From the NCBI GenBank assembly GCA_039602395.1, contig JBCNJP010000226.1, positions 1-64,000 of the forward strand: DNA of 64,000 nucleotides, in the 5' to 3' direction. Below, in pieces: positions 31,727 to 40,939 of the stretch. Source of the stretch: Deinandra increscens subsp. villosa. Taxonomy: Eukaryota > Streptophyta > Magnoliopsida > Asterales > Asteraceae. A program made the translations under genes and the position numbers. A model generated the notes under the pieces. That model did not search any database. It was not told the DNA's origin and was given only the letters and a program-made list of their open reading frames with translations. Every line of letters begins with the position of its first letter. Within the stretch, counting starts at the first letter, position 1.

Positions 31727-33810
31727 CATCCCCACACTTGACTTTTTCCGTCTCGGAAAAACTGCCATGGAATCATAATCGGGAAGTCAACTCAAAATCA
31801 TTTAACTTTTCACTTTATCAACCTTTTTCCATTCCACATTCCAAAATGTATTCATATATACTAATTGCAATCGCCGATATTTCGGTCCGACTAAACCCAA
31901 CCACTGATCTTTGAGCCCCCAAGGTGTTTACAAAAATTACCAATTATTTGTATCAACTCGCTTATGTGTCCCACATTCAGAAAGTCCTAGCTCAATCTAG
32001 TCCCAACTCAAATTCGGTCAAAGCAAAGAGTAATACAGATAGAATATTTATATTTTCCCCACCCTAGTTAAATCAGATACTCATATATCCCAAGAATGAT
32101 GGATTTAAATGGATGAATGAAGTTGCTTGAGCATTTATTTGACTACTGGTTTTTTCTAATTTTTTCTTTTCTCTCTTTTTTTTCATTTTTTCAATTTTTT
32201 TTTTTTTATAGTTGGTTAATTTTAACTATACTTACCAACGGACATCATCAGAGGCATTCTTTCACAAGGTCTTACCCCCGAAATCATACGTGAGTGTTTT
32301 GCCCGCGAGATCCGGAACATCATCAGAGGTATTCTTTCACAAGGTCTTACCCCCGAAATCATACGTGAGTATTCTGCCCCTTCACTCTAATTCATTAACC
32401 GCTTAATTACCTAATATGCTCAAAAGATGGAAAAATGGGGCGCCGTTATTTCTCGGATTTGCTTTCGCAAAAAGATCATAACGTGCCAGTTATTCTGAGG
32501 ATATATAAGTCTCTAATCTAAAAAGGTCTTTTTCCTCCTAATCATCAGTTTCAATCTTACTCTAACTCTCTAAAATGGTAACCCACTAGCAGACTAATTA
32601 ATTACATATTTATACACAAATAAACACAAAGGGATAATTAAGCTTTACTCAATCAGCTGGGCCTACCGACACATCACAAATTAGATATATTTTCCATACT
32701 CTCATTTTCTTACCACTTTTCCCTTTCTTTCTTTATTTTTGTTCTGAAAATCGATTCCCAATTGTACTATCATTTTCCATGTACCGGCAATTTTCCCAAA
32801 ACAGATTTGACTCAAACATTAAACTAAAAATGACTCAAAAATTGCAAAATCTTTTTGGATTTTTGATGTTTTTTACTTTTTTTTTTTCAAAATAACACAA
32901 CTACCTAAAAATTAAAAACTACTAAAACTGACGTCCTGTCCCCCTCCCCACACTTAAGATCGACATTGCCCTCAATGTGATAGGAAACACGCACATAACG
33001 AATATACAGACACGAATGGTGAAAATAAAATAAAGATAAAATAGAATGCAAAAATAAAAAGAAAAATAAATAACTAAATAAATAAATAAAAAGAACAAGT
33101 TGGAACAGACTCCCCTGATATCATCGTGAAAGCTCCTCGTAAGTCGTGCCAACACCCTCTCATGCTAGATCGTGAATTCCAAAAATCTCGATGGAAAGTT
33201 TAGCGGATGTGATGAATGTGTGCGCGAACGAGACAGCGGTGGTGGGGTGTTTGGAAATGGCGGTGATGAGTGGTGATTGTGAAGAACCGACCCGTTTAAG
33301 GGTTTTGATTTTTTTGGAATTTTTTTTTTGAATTTTTTTTTTTTTTTTTGAATTTTTTTTTTCCGTGAATTTTGGGGCGTACCTCCCAGAATTGTAACAT
33401 TCTGGGCGTACCTCCCTGAAATTAAAAACAATTTTTTTTTTTTTTTTTTTTTTTTGATTTTTGGGGCGTACCTCCCAGAATTGTAACATTCTGGGCGTAC
33501 CGCCCAGACCCATTTTTTGCAGAAAGTTTCGAAAATTTTTGGGGACTCAAGATTTTTCTATCTCTTGGAAAAACACTTGTTTTGCACCACCAAACGTCTC
33601 TACTGCACAATTTTTTATAAAACATACCTGAAACGCGGTAAACAACACAATTTCATTCCCGAGCTTCCCGATTTCCTGAAAACACACCAAAAATGTAAAA
33701 TCTAACAAAAACTACGAACACACACGAAAATGAAAAGAAAAACAAATCGCTGGGTTGCCTCCCAGTTAGCGCTAAGTTTTTAAGGTCTTCAGCCAGACCG
33801 TACTTCCCTT
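31727..33810 (-). other. Noncoding 3' region of the Athila-like element
   Basis: The purine tract AAGTGTGGGGATG abuts the 3' LTR (31727-31740). A 75-bp unit is tandemly repeated at 32242-32316 and 32317-32391. T-rich stretches alternate with GGGCGTACCTCCC / GGGCGTACCGCCC motifs at 33375-33510, in two roughly 90-bp near-duplicates. This is where pol would normally lie, but no pol motif is seen. Confidence 0.6.
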
Positions 33811-34806
33811 TCACGGAGGCTTAAATATGTAACTTTCACCCCATTTTGACTTAGTAGAGGAACGATGAGTACATTCCCCGTTATCATCATTGCTCCATCT
33901 CCATTCCTCAACATGACCTTCCTCCTTCATTTTCACAGCTCCTCGACCATCATCCTTACCTCGATCATGCTTTGAATTACCATTCGAACTCTTCGTAGCC
34001 TTTGAAATTTTCTTATTCTTCTCACAACCTCTTCCAGCCTCCTCATGATTGAGCGATGCCACCATACTAACCGGGTCTCCCGTATCCCCACACTTGGGAT
34101 CATGTATCTCCAATTTTGCAAACCTGTCAACCACAACATCACCTTCCATTGTATCCTCCTCAATTTTACTAGGAGGACACTTGTCAGTAGCAAACAATTT
34201 TGGAATAGTATTAATAACCGAATATTTAAAAACATGATTAAATAAATTTAAAGATAATACCCGGCTACCAAACTGCATGGTACATGTGTTTGCTCTGCAA
34301 TCAATTTGTGTGTTTGCGGTGGACAAGAATGGTCTCCCGAGTATAACCCGCGGTTGATGCCCCGTATCCTCATAATCAACTACCAAAAAGTCTTCGGGAT
34401 AGTAAAATTCACCAACTTTAACAACCATACCTCTCAACATCCCTCGAGGTTTCTTTGACGATCCATCCGCAAATACTACCTTAGTGCTCACCTCGTGCAC
34501 GTCGCCCAACTGAAATTGCTCACAGATACTACTTGGAAGGACACTCACCGATGCTCCAAAATCCAACAATGCCTTGTTGGTTGAGAATTCTCCAATCTTA
34601 ACCGGAATCAATGGTGTCTTCAACTCTTCGAACTCTTCCTCAACATCACTTTCGTCACTGTCTACCAACATGTTGATTGCACTAATAGGAACTCCTCGGA
34701 CATTCTTGACACCTGAAGTAGAAGCTTGGTGAGCTGGATTAATGTTAGTATCACTAGGCAACTTACCTGGCTCTCGTCTTGAATTCTCAGCAGCTAGTTG
34801 ACCCAA
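33811..34806 (-). CDS. Athila-like aspartic protease region
   Basis: 331 codons in the same frame as gag, reached past three in-frame stops. A retropepsin-like domain occupies residues about 60-200: the active-site loop reads LLDFGASVSVLPSSI (D-x-G-A, where most relatives have DLGAS or DTGA), followed by VILGRPFLSTANTQID, the usual conserved second block. The N-terminus carries GKLPSDTNINP, the normal gag-protease linker in this clade. The enzyme would cleave the element polyprotein. The C-terminal 130 residues are Lys/Asp/Gly-rich and unmatched, and no reverse transcriptase follows. It probably cannot be made efficiently because of the upstream stops. Confidence 0.75.
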   Translation of the reverse strand: MGQLAAENSRREPGKLPSDTNINPAHQASTSGVKNVRGVPISAINMLVDSDESDVEEEFEELKTPLIPVKIGEFSTNKALLDFGASVSVLPSSICEQFQLGDVHEVSTKVVFADGSSKKPRGMLRGMVVKVGEFYYPEDFLVVDYEDTGHQPRVILGRPFLSTANTQIDCRANTCTMQFGSRVLSLNLFNHVFKYSVINTIPKLFATDKCPPSKIEEDTMEGDVVVDRFAKLEIHDPKCGDTGDPVSMVASLNHEEAGRGCEKNKKISKATKSSNGNSKHDRGKDDGRGAVKMKEEGHVEEWRWSNDDNGECTHRSSTKSKWGESYIFKPP

Positions 34807-35232
34807 CTATTTCTGAAATGATCCCATTGTCTTGTCTTGGAGCTCAAATCTCCGGTCAAACCCCTGAACTTTGTCGGTCAACTGTCTGTGGCTGGCAGCT
34901 AACTGTCTTTGCTCATCGACTATCTGCTTTTGACCATCTGCGAGTGAGTTCATTTTCTCCATTAGGGCGGCAAATTGTGCTTGCATCCCATCTTCCGGTG
35001 TCGGTTGAGCTTGTTGGTAGCTCCCTTGGGGAGGATTTCCACCTTGAGTGTAGGTGTTCCGTTGATAGCCCCCTTGGTTGTAACCGGATGCTCGTCCTTG
35101 ATATTGTGTTGAAGCTCCACCCTGCACATTAGAAGTTTAAAAGTTAGGATTTAACTGATTATTAGCATTGCCATACCTGAAATTCGGGTGGTTTCGAAGG
35201 TTGGGATGGTAAGTGTTGGAATTCATCGCTCC
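34807..35232 (-). pseudogene. Gag-protease linker broken by in-frame stops
   Basis: It keeps the gag frame but contains TAA at about 35141 and is bordered by TAG at 35233-35235 and TAG at 34807-34809. It encodes a Gln/Gly/Asn-rich segment (PQGSYQQAQPTPEDG) and a Gln-rich helical stretch (LADGQKQIVDEQRQLAASHR) typical of the linker between gag and protease in Athila elements. I infer a once continuous gag-pro ORF. Confidence 0.6.
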
Positions 35233-36903
35233 CTAGACATAATTGACATCTTCGCTTTGCTGAACCATGGTGGAACATGCATCCACCGAGTGGCCTAATT
35301 CGCCACAACCCGTGCACACCGGAAATTGTGCACTAGACTTCACCTCTTCTGATGTACCCCCCAACTTCATTTGGGCCACCTGCTTCTCCAATAGGAGCGT
35401 CTGTTGACGGAGTTTCTCGATTCGTTCTTCTGCCTCATAGTCAACGGATTTGACCGATGCGGATCTCGACCGTCTTCCGTTCTGAGCAAGCCTCTTGGAT
35501 GTGGCGCTCAATCTTTCCATGTGCCCCCAATCAACCTCTTCCGTGTTAGTTAAGAAGGTGCCATTGCTGATGGAGTTTAAATCTCGGATGTCTTCTGGGA
35601 AAAGGCCATCCGCAAAGGTTTTGATGAGGTCCCATGTATCAATCCCATGATGTGGACATTTTCGCAACAAATCCTTGAAACGGTTGAAAGCTTCATGGAA
35701 TGGTTCACCGGAATGTTGCTGGAAGGATCGAATCTCCTCTTTAACCTCGCTCGTCTTGCTCATGGGGTAGTATTCTTCAAGGAACACTTCTTGCATTTGA
35801 GCCCAAGTGAAGATACTACCGGCGGGTAAACTCTCGAACCATCTTCGTGCCCGATCCTTAAGGGTGTATGGGAAAAGCATCAACTTTACGTCTTCCGATG
35901 TAAACCCCGTTGCACCAATAGGGATGCAAGTTGACTCGAATGTGTGTATATGATGATAAGGCTCTTCGGTTCTCTTCCCGTAAAATTCTGGTAGATGACT
36001 CAAGTATTGAGGTCGAACCTCAAAAGCTCGTCTGTTTGTTCCCATGGGGGTTACTACCGCGGATGAACTTGGAACAACTACTGGTTTGAAATGAGCAGCT
36101 ACCCCTTGAACCGGTGGGTTCACAACAAGTCTAGGGACTCCACCTTCCACTTGAATGCGAGCTCCCCCATTGTTTTGATTGAATTGTGGCACTCCTCTTG
36201 GGGGAGGGGCGCGTGGCATTTGTGGTGCAACATGGGGCTGTGGAGCTCGTGCCCGATTCCTTGGAGCTTCAACATATGGCTCCGCTCCATACCCATATCC
36301 GTCGTCATCTTCATTTTGGTCATACCCATCTTGCTCCCACTGCGCCTCTTGCCTTTGCCAATCCTGTTCCTCATACACTGGGTTTTGTCGGAATTGGGGT
36401 TGGTTAGCTTGTCGGAATGGTTGTGGTGGGGGTTGTTGTTGTGGGGCCTGGCGGAATATGGGTTGTCGTGGTGCCTCGCGGAAGACGGGTTGTTCTGGGT
36501 ACCTAACCCGATAGTGGTAACCTTCCTCATCATGGTGTGAGGATTTAGGAGAAAGAGATGGTAAGGAATTGTGCCTGTGCACCCTAAATGGTGGAACTTG
36601 ACCCGGAAGAATGTTTGGGTCTTGAGCTTGTGGCATGGCGGGGTTCACTGGCTCATTTTGGGGTTGGTTTTGTGGTTGGTATTGATGTGGATTGGGGTTT
36701 GCATTTGGGTTGGGGTTTTGGTCGGGATTTTGGTTTTGGTTTTGGTTTGGGTTGAGGTTGAGATTCGGGTTGGGGTTGGGATGTTGGTTCTGGCCCTCCA
36801 TTGCTCTTCTATTTCTCTGTTCTGCTCGGTTCTGCCGAGCTGTCCTCTCAATCTCCGGATTGTAAATCAGCGGGGATGTCTTGCGGGCGTGCCGCGTATG
36901 CAT
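35233..36903 (-). CDS. Athila-like gag, 556 aa
   Basis: Starts about 350 bp after the primer site. Residues about 40-90 are an Asn/Pro/Gln low-complexity repeat (NPNPNLNLNPNQNQNQ). Residues about 310-480 form a plant retrotransposon gag domain with FYGKRTEEPYHHIHTFE, LFPYTLKDRARRWFESLP and a YYPMSKTSEVKEEIRSFQ segment. Near residue 533 is a CCHC zinc knuckle CTGCGELGHSVDAC. The protein would form virus-like particles around the element RNA. It ends at a TAG that probably interrupts an ancestral gag-pro frame, because coding sequence continues in phase beyond it. Confidence 0.88.
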   Translation of the reverse strand: MHTRHARKTSPLIYNPEIERTARQNRAEQRNRRAMEGQNQHPNPNPNLNLNPNQNQNQNPDQNPNPNANPNPHQYQPQNQPQNEPVNPAMPQAQDPNILPGQVPPFRVHRHNSLPSLSPKSSHHDEEGYHYRVRYPEQPVFREAPRQPIFRQAPQQQPPPQPFRQANQPQFRQNPVYEEQDWQRQEAQWEQDGYDQNEDDDGYGYGAEPYVEAPRNRARAPQPHVAPQMPRAPPPRGVPQFNQNNGGARIQVEGGVPRLVVNPPVQGVAAHFKPVVVPSSSAVVTPMGTNRRAFEVRPQYLSHLPEFYGKRTEEPYHHIHTFESTCIPIGATGFTSEDVKLMLFPYTLKDRARRWFESLPAGSIFTWAQMQEVFLEEYYPMSKTSEVKEEIRSFQQHSGEPFHEAFNRFKDLLRKCPHHGIDTWDLIKTFADGLFPEDIRDLNSISNGTFLTNTEEVDWGHMERLSATSKRLAQNGRRSRSASVKSVDYEAEERIEKLRQQTLLLEKQVAQMKLGGTSEEVKSSAQFPVCTGCGELGHSVDACSTMVQQSEDVNYV

Positions 36904-37256
36904 GCAATTTCACCTAAAACCTGCAAAATCGGTCACAAAAGAGCAAACCAATTACGTAGCACTGTTCCAGGGGGAGTAAATAATGCAATGGAACAGAAAA
37001 AATCGAAACTTGGATGGTCAAAAAGTTGAAAACTTTCTGTGACAAATGGCCCAAGGCGTACCGCCCAGGAACGAAGATTTCCAAGCGTACCGCCCAGAAA
37101 TTGATTTTCGGAAAAAAAATAAATATTTTTTTTTTTAGATGCAGAAGTTAATTACTGGAATAAAAACACTATTTTTGGATTTTTTATATATATTTTTTTT
37201 TTTGAAAATTAACTAAAAATGCAAATAAAAATCAACTAATCAAAAAGCGCACTAAT

Positions 37257-37274
37257 TCCCCGGCAACGGCGCCA
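37257..37274 (-). other. Primer-binding site, tRNA-Asp
   Basis: The plus-strand bases TCCCCGGCAACGGCGCCA equal the 3' end of plant tRNA-Asp including CCA. They lie three bases inside the 5' LTR. Confidence 0.92.
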
Positions 37275-37277
37275 ATT

Positions 37278-38404
37278 TGATAACGGTTTGTCAGGCCGTT
37301 TCAAATCCCCAACTAGATTGATTTGTAGTAGTGGTAAGTTAGGGTTATCGAACCAAGGGAATATGTGGAAATTGATTAATTGATGAACTAAATTAACTAA
37401 AATTACTGATTACCTAATTTAACTAAAGTTGCCACTTAGCTGTTTTGAATGATTGGGTTGAATTAACTAATAAAGTTACTAACTTTAACCTAAGAAATTG
37501 ATTGAATTACCAAATGGAACAAATCTAACCACTTCTGGATCCTGGTTGGCTACCGATCTAGAAAAACCTAATTCCTTAACCGTGACACATAGACATGCCC
37601 CCCAATTGCTTCCTTGACCTAATAACCTAGTTTTCTAACGGGCTGATTAGTCCTGCCGCAAGAAAGTGCTAGATCAATAAACAGTGGACCACTAAAACCC
37701 TAGATTACTAGTTAATTTTAACAATTCCGCATGTAGGTATTCAACGGTAGCAAGTATTCCGGAATAACTAGTTAAGAAATAGGTTAATCATAGAACGAAT
37801 CCACCAACCAATCACCAAAAGCGGTTAGTGGTGGATTAGCCGGACATGGCTAATGAAACAAACATGATTTTATTGAAAGATTGCATAAAACTAACGTACC
37901 GAATGATTGAAATCTCTCAAAAAGCTCCAAAACAAGGTGGAATTCGTAAACCCTACTGCTCTGGTCGCACAATGAAGATTAATTATTACAAAAACTTAAA
38001 GAACAAGTTTAAATAGAAAACCCTAATCTAAAACTTCTGCCGACTGAATCGGGGCGTACCGCCCCAAAATGGGGAACTCTGGGCGTACCGCCCGGATTGT
38101 AAATCTTCGGCCGCTCTCTAAACTTTAGGGCGTACCGCCCTGATTTCTTCTCTTCTGGGCGTACCGCCCTGATTTGAATCTCAGGAACTTTCTTCAATTT
38201 TCTTCTAAGTCTTCACTCGTTCCCGGTTTTTCTCGAACCTTGTACCAGCAGCTTCCAGTTCTTCATAACTGCTTCAATTTAACTCATTAAGCATCCGGTA
38301 CCTCAAAATACAAAAACCCATGAAAATGCAACATAATCCAACCATTATTGTTATTAAATAAGACAATATAAACATAATAATGACGACAAATTGGACTAAC
38401 ATCA
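37278..38404 (-). repeat. 5' LTR of the Athila-like element
   Basis: 1,127 bp, essentially identical to 30600-31726. Two more GGCGTACCGCCC motifs lie just inside it at about 37048 and 37083. Confidence 0.93.
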
Positions 38405-38435
38405 GGGAGTGGGGAAACCATAACCATTACCCTAA

Positions 38436-39199
38436 GGATAAGGAGGAATTTCAACACTTGGATTTTAATCTAATAAAAAATGAAGGATAAGTATTTTACT
38501 CTTAGCCATCTTTGTTGACTTTTTACCCACTTCCCCCATTTTTTTAAGCATTCATAACTTTCACATACGACATTATTTTTTTTTTAAAAAGATTACACCA
38601 TAAAAACGAGCATTTTTTATCTTTAAAACACGTATAGTGTTGCTATATAAAAAATAAAATTAGTCTTTCGATTTTTGACACAATGTTCAGATTATTGTGT
38701 TATTGTGTCAAAATGTTCAGTTCATTGTGTCATTTTGTCAAAAGTATATCTAATGTTGCTATATATAAAATTAAATACTCTTTTGGTTTTTTGACACCAT
38801 ATGACACAATTATCTAAACATTTTGACACAATGGTCCGAACATTTTTGACACAATATGACATAATGATCTGAACATTTTGACACAATGACACAATGATCT
38901 GAACATTTTGATACAATCGAAAGAGTAAAAAAAAATTAATTTTACATATAACAACAATGTACGCGTTTCAAAGATAAAAAACGCTCGTTTTTATGTTGTA
39001 ATTTTTTTTTAAAAAAATAATCTCGTATCTTAGAGTTATGAAGGTTTAAGAAATGGAGGGAATTTGATAAAAAGTCAAAAATGTCCTTCTATCTTTTGTT
39101 TTCTTTAGTTTTTATCTCTAATCTTACACAGAAAATTTTTGGGTCATTGATCTTCATTTAATTGAAGATCTAATGTCTATGATTCATTCTTATCCTTTT
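38436..39199. mobile_element. Fold-back / long-TIR element with TGACACAAT core
   Basis: The arms are imperfect inverted repeats of about 250 bp. Left-arm strings such as CATAAAAACGAGCATTTTTT and TTCATAACTTTCACATACGA reappear as complements on the right (CATAAAAACGAGCGTTTTTT, TTCATAACTCTAAGATACGA). The centre (38680-38930) repeats TTTTGACACAATGATCTGAAC about six times in both orientations. No ORF. The outer ends (GGATAAG...) and any target duplication are uncertain. Confidence 0.6.
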
Positions 39200-40290
39200 T
39201 ATCTAAACTAAACTTCTCACTATAACCCACTCAACATAAATAGGCTAATGCCAATAAAGAAATTATCAAATCTAATAATAATTATTGAAAGTTCAAACAA
39301 GAAATTAAGATAAATTTGACTTTCAAAGCATGTAATCGTCTCCAACCATGTTTTTTTTGTGTTCCCTCAATGCTTCATAAGCTCCCTCAATGGTTCATCT
39401 TCATCTGTAAGTACGGTATAAACATCAAATGCACATTCTTACTCTCCTATGTTTTATAGGTCATTATTATCATTGAAATCAGTAATTCTACCAATAGCAA
39501 AGCTAAGGTAAGGTCTGAGCAGGGTAATTTATAGACAGTCTTACCTCTACCAGTACGAATAGAGAAGCTGCTTCCAGTGAAAAACCCGGATCCGTAGTTT
39601 TGCATCAAGCTTTAGAAATAAGGCACATAACATTCAGTAAATCGGGATAAAGACCGATTCCAGTGTTTTATAGGTAAATAGGTTAAATTAAAAAGTAAGC
39701 TTTATGATTTATTTTTATAGGTAATAGGTTAAATTAAGTAAGCTTTGTAGGTAATAAGTAAGGTTTACAAGTGAAAAACGAAGGTGTTAAAATCTGATGT
39801 GTACAAAACAAAGAAGACTATATAAAATAAGCCATCATATGAAGATTTTGTAATTCATACCACTTTATACATGCCGACATTACTTTTTGGTCAATTCATA
39901 ATATGATTTGACTCTTTGTGCTGCTTTATATAACATACATTCAAATTGATAACTAGTTATCATGTATGTAGTCAAAATTCTACACATAGGGTGTTTGTAG
40001 AAAGCGTCAATGAAAATGTGTGCACTAAAATTGGATTATAACATGAGGTATCAATGCATATATGGGCATGCATTCATTGTTAAACAGTTGTAAACCGATA
40101 GAAAAGGGGTGGTAACGGGTGAAATTGTGACACATGTATATGGAAGAAAGTTGAGTATACAATGTTGTAGAAGCAATTATGTGTGTAAACAGGGGCAAAC
40201 ATAGATCAAGTTTACGGGTGACACGTGTCACTCCTTAAATTCGTATGTAAAGTGGAAAAGTTTTGGATTATTTAGTTTTTATGTATAATT
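39200..40290. other. Intergenic DNA, no gene; possible SINE-like block
   Basis: About 39505-39600 reads GGTAAGGTCTGAGCAGGGTA followed by TCTTACCTCTACC and GAAGCTGCTTCCAGTG, a combination I associate with dispersed short plant repeats, possibly a SINE. No Pol III boxes were confirmed. Confidence 0.3.
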
Positions 40291-40299
40291 TCTTGGTTT

Positions 40300-40936
40300 T
40301 TAGGAACGTGTGCTATGAAGATTCAAAGAACTAACCGGAGGACAACGAAACAAAAAACTATGAAGATTCAAAGAACGGACCGGAGGACTCAACCAAAGAA
40401 CCAAGGAACTCAACCAACGAACTAAAGTAGATCTCAATGAACTAGAAGAAAAATCACTCAAATTTGTCGAATTTTGATGTTTTGACACAAAATTTGCAAA
40501 AGATAAGATTGATCTCACAAGAAAGCAATTGAGAACAGAAAATACCAAAAAAGACGGATGTTGATGAAAACCCCACTTGTTTTGTATCAAAAATCTTTAA
40601 AAAGACTAGAATTTAACCAGTAGAATCAACTAAATGCTCTGATACCAGGTGTAAACACGTGGAGCGTGTGGATCGTCTACTGATCTAGATCAATTCAAGA
40701 CTATCTGGACTCAATAAACCCTCACACACAGATCTCTCTGACCCTCTAATACAAATGACCAAGACTCTACCTTATATAGTGTCTACTGTCCAACGAAACA
40801 GCCTAGCAATGAACCAACAGTTCGCAGCAGGTTCGCTGTTCAGTTCGTTGATAGTCGTCACACAAGTCTCACTAACTCAATCAACTAACACGTTCTATCT
40901 AGATACATCACACGAGACTCAGTTTATGCTCTAACA
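40300..40936 (-). mobile_element. LTR-retrotransposon remnant: 5' LTR plus primer site
   Basis: The LTR at 40650-40936 (287 bp) starts TGTTAGAGCATAAAC on the minus strand and ends CACGTGTTTACA. It is followed by TGGTATCAGAGC (plus 40636-40647 as complement), the tRNA-Met primer site. About 350 bp of leader (40300-40635) remains. No second LTR was recognised, so the element is truncated. Confidence 0.65.
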
Positions 40937-40939
40937 AAT

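Larger units (their letters stand above)
30600..38404 (-). mobile_element. Athila-like Ty3/Gypsy LTR retrotransposon lacking pol
   Basis: 7,805 bp, bounded by 1,127-bp LTRs (30600-31726, 37278-38404) with TG...CA ends and a perfect 5-bp duplication GGGAG (30595-30599, 38405-38409). An 18-base primer site matching plant tRNA-Asp lies at 37257-37274, so it reads right to left. Gag and an aspartic protease region are present in one frame broken by three stops. Reverse transcriptase, RNase H, integrase and env are absent. The noncoding 3' part includes GCTGGGTTGCCTCCCAGTTA (about 33751), a motif I associate with the 3' region of Athila elements. I saw only one LTR difference (TTAGTTG versus TTAGCTG), so the insertion is young. 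Confidence 0.9.
29767..38432 (+). mobile_element. PIF/Harbinger-derived element split by a Gypsy insertion
   Basis: Target duplication TAA on both sides (29764-29766, 38433-38435), as Harbinger requires. The ends GGGTATTTGTTATACC and the complement GGGTAATGGTTATGGT are inverted repeats. Without the 7.8-kb LTR insertion (30600-38404 plus its duplication) the element is about 856 bp. It keeps the start of a transposase-like reading frame (30110-30420) and a 17-C run (29930-29946), but the catalytic part is gone, so it is a non-autonomous deletion derivative. Confidence 0.75.

Noticed and set aside
36091..37029. Plus-strand open frames of 73-152 codons opposite Athila gag
   Set aside because: They are antisense shadows of the low-complexity NP/NQ-rich gag region, with composition explained by the minus strand.
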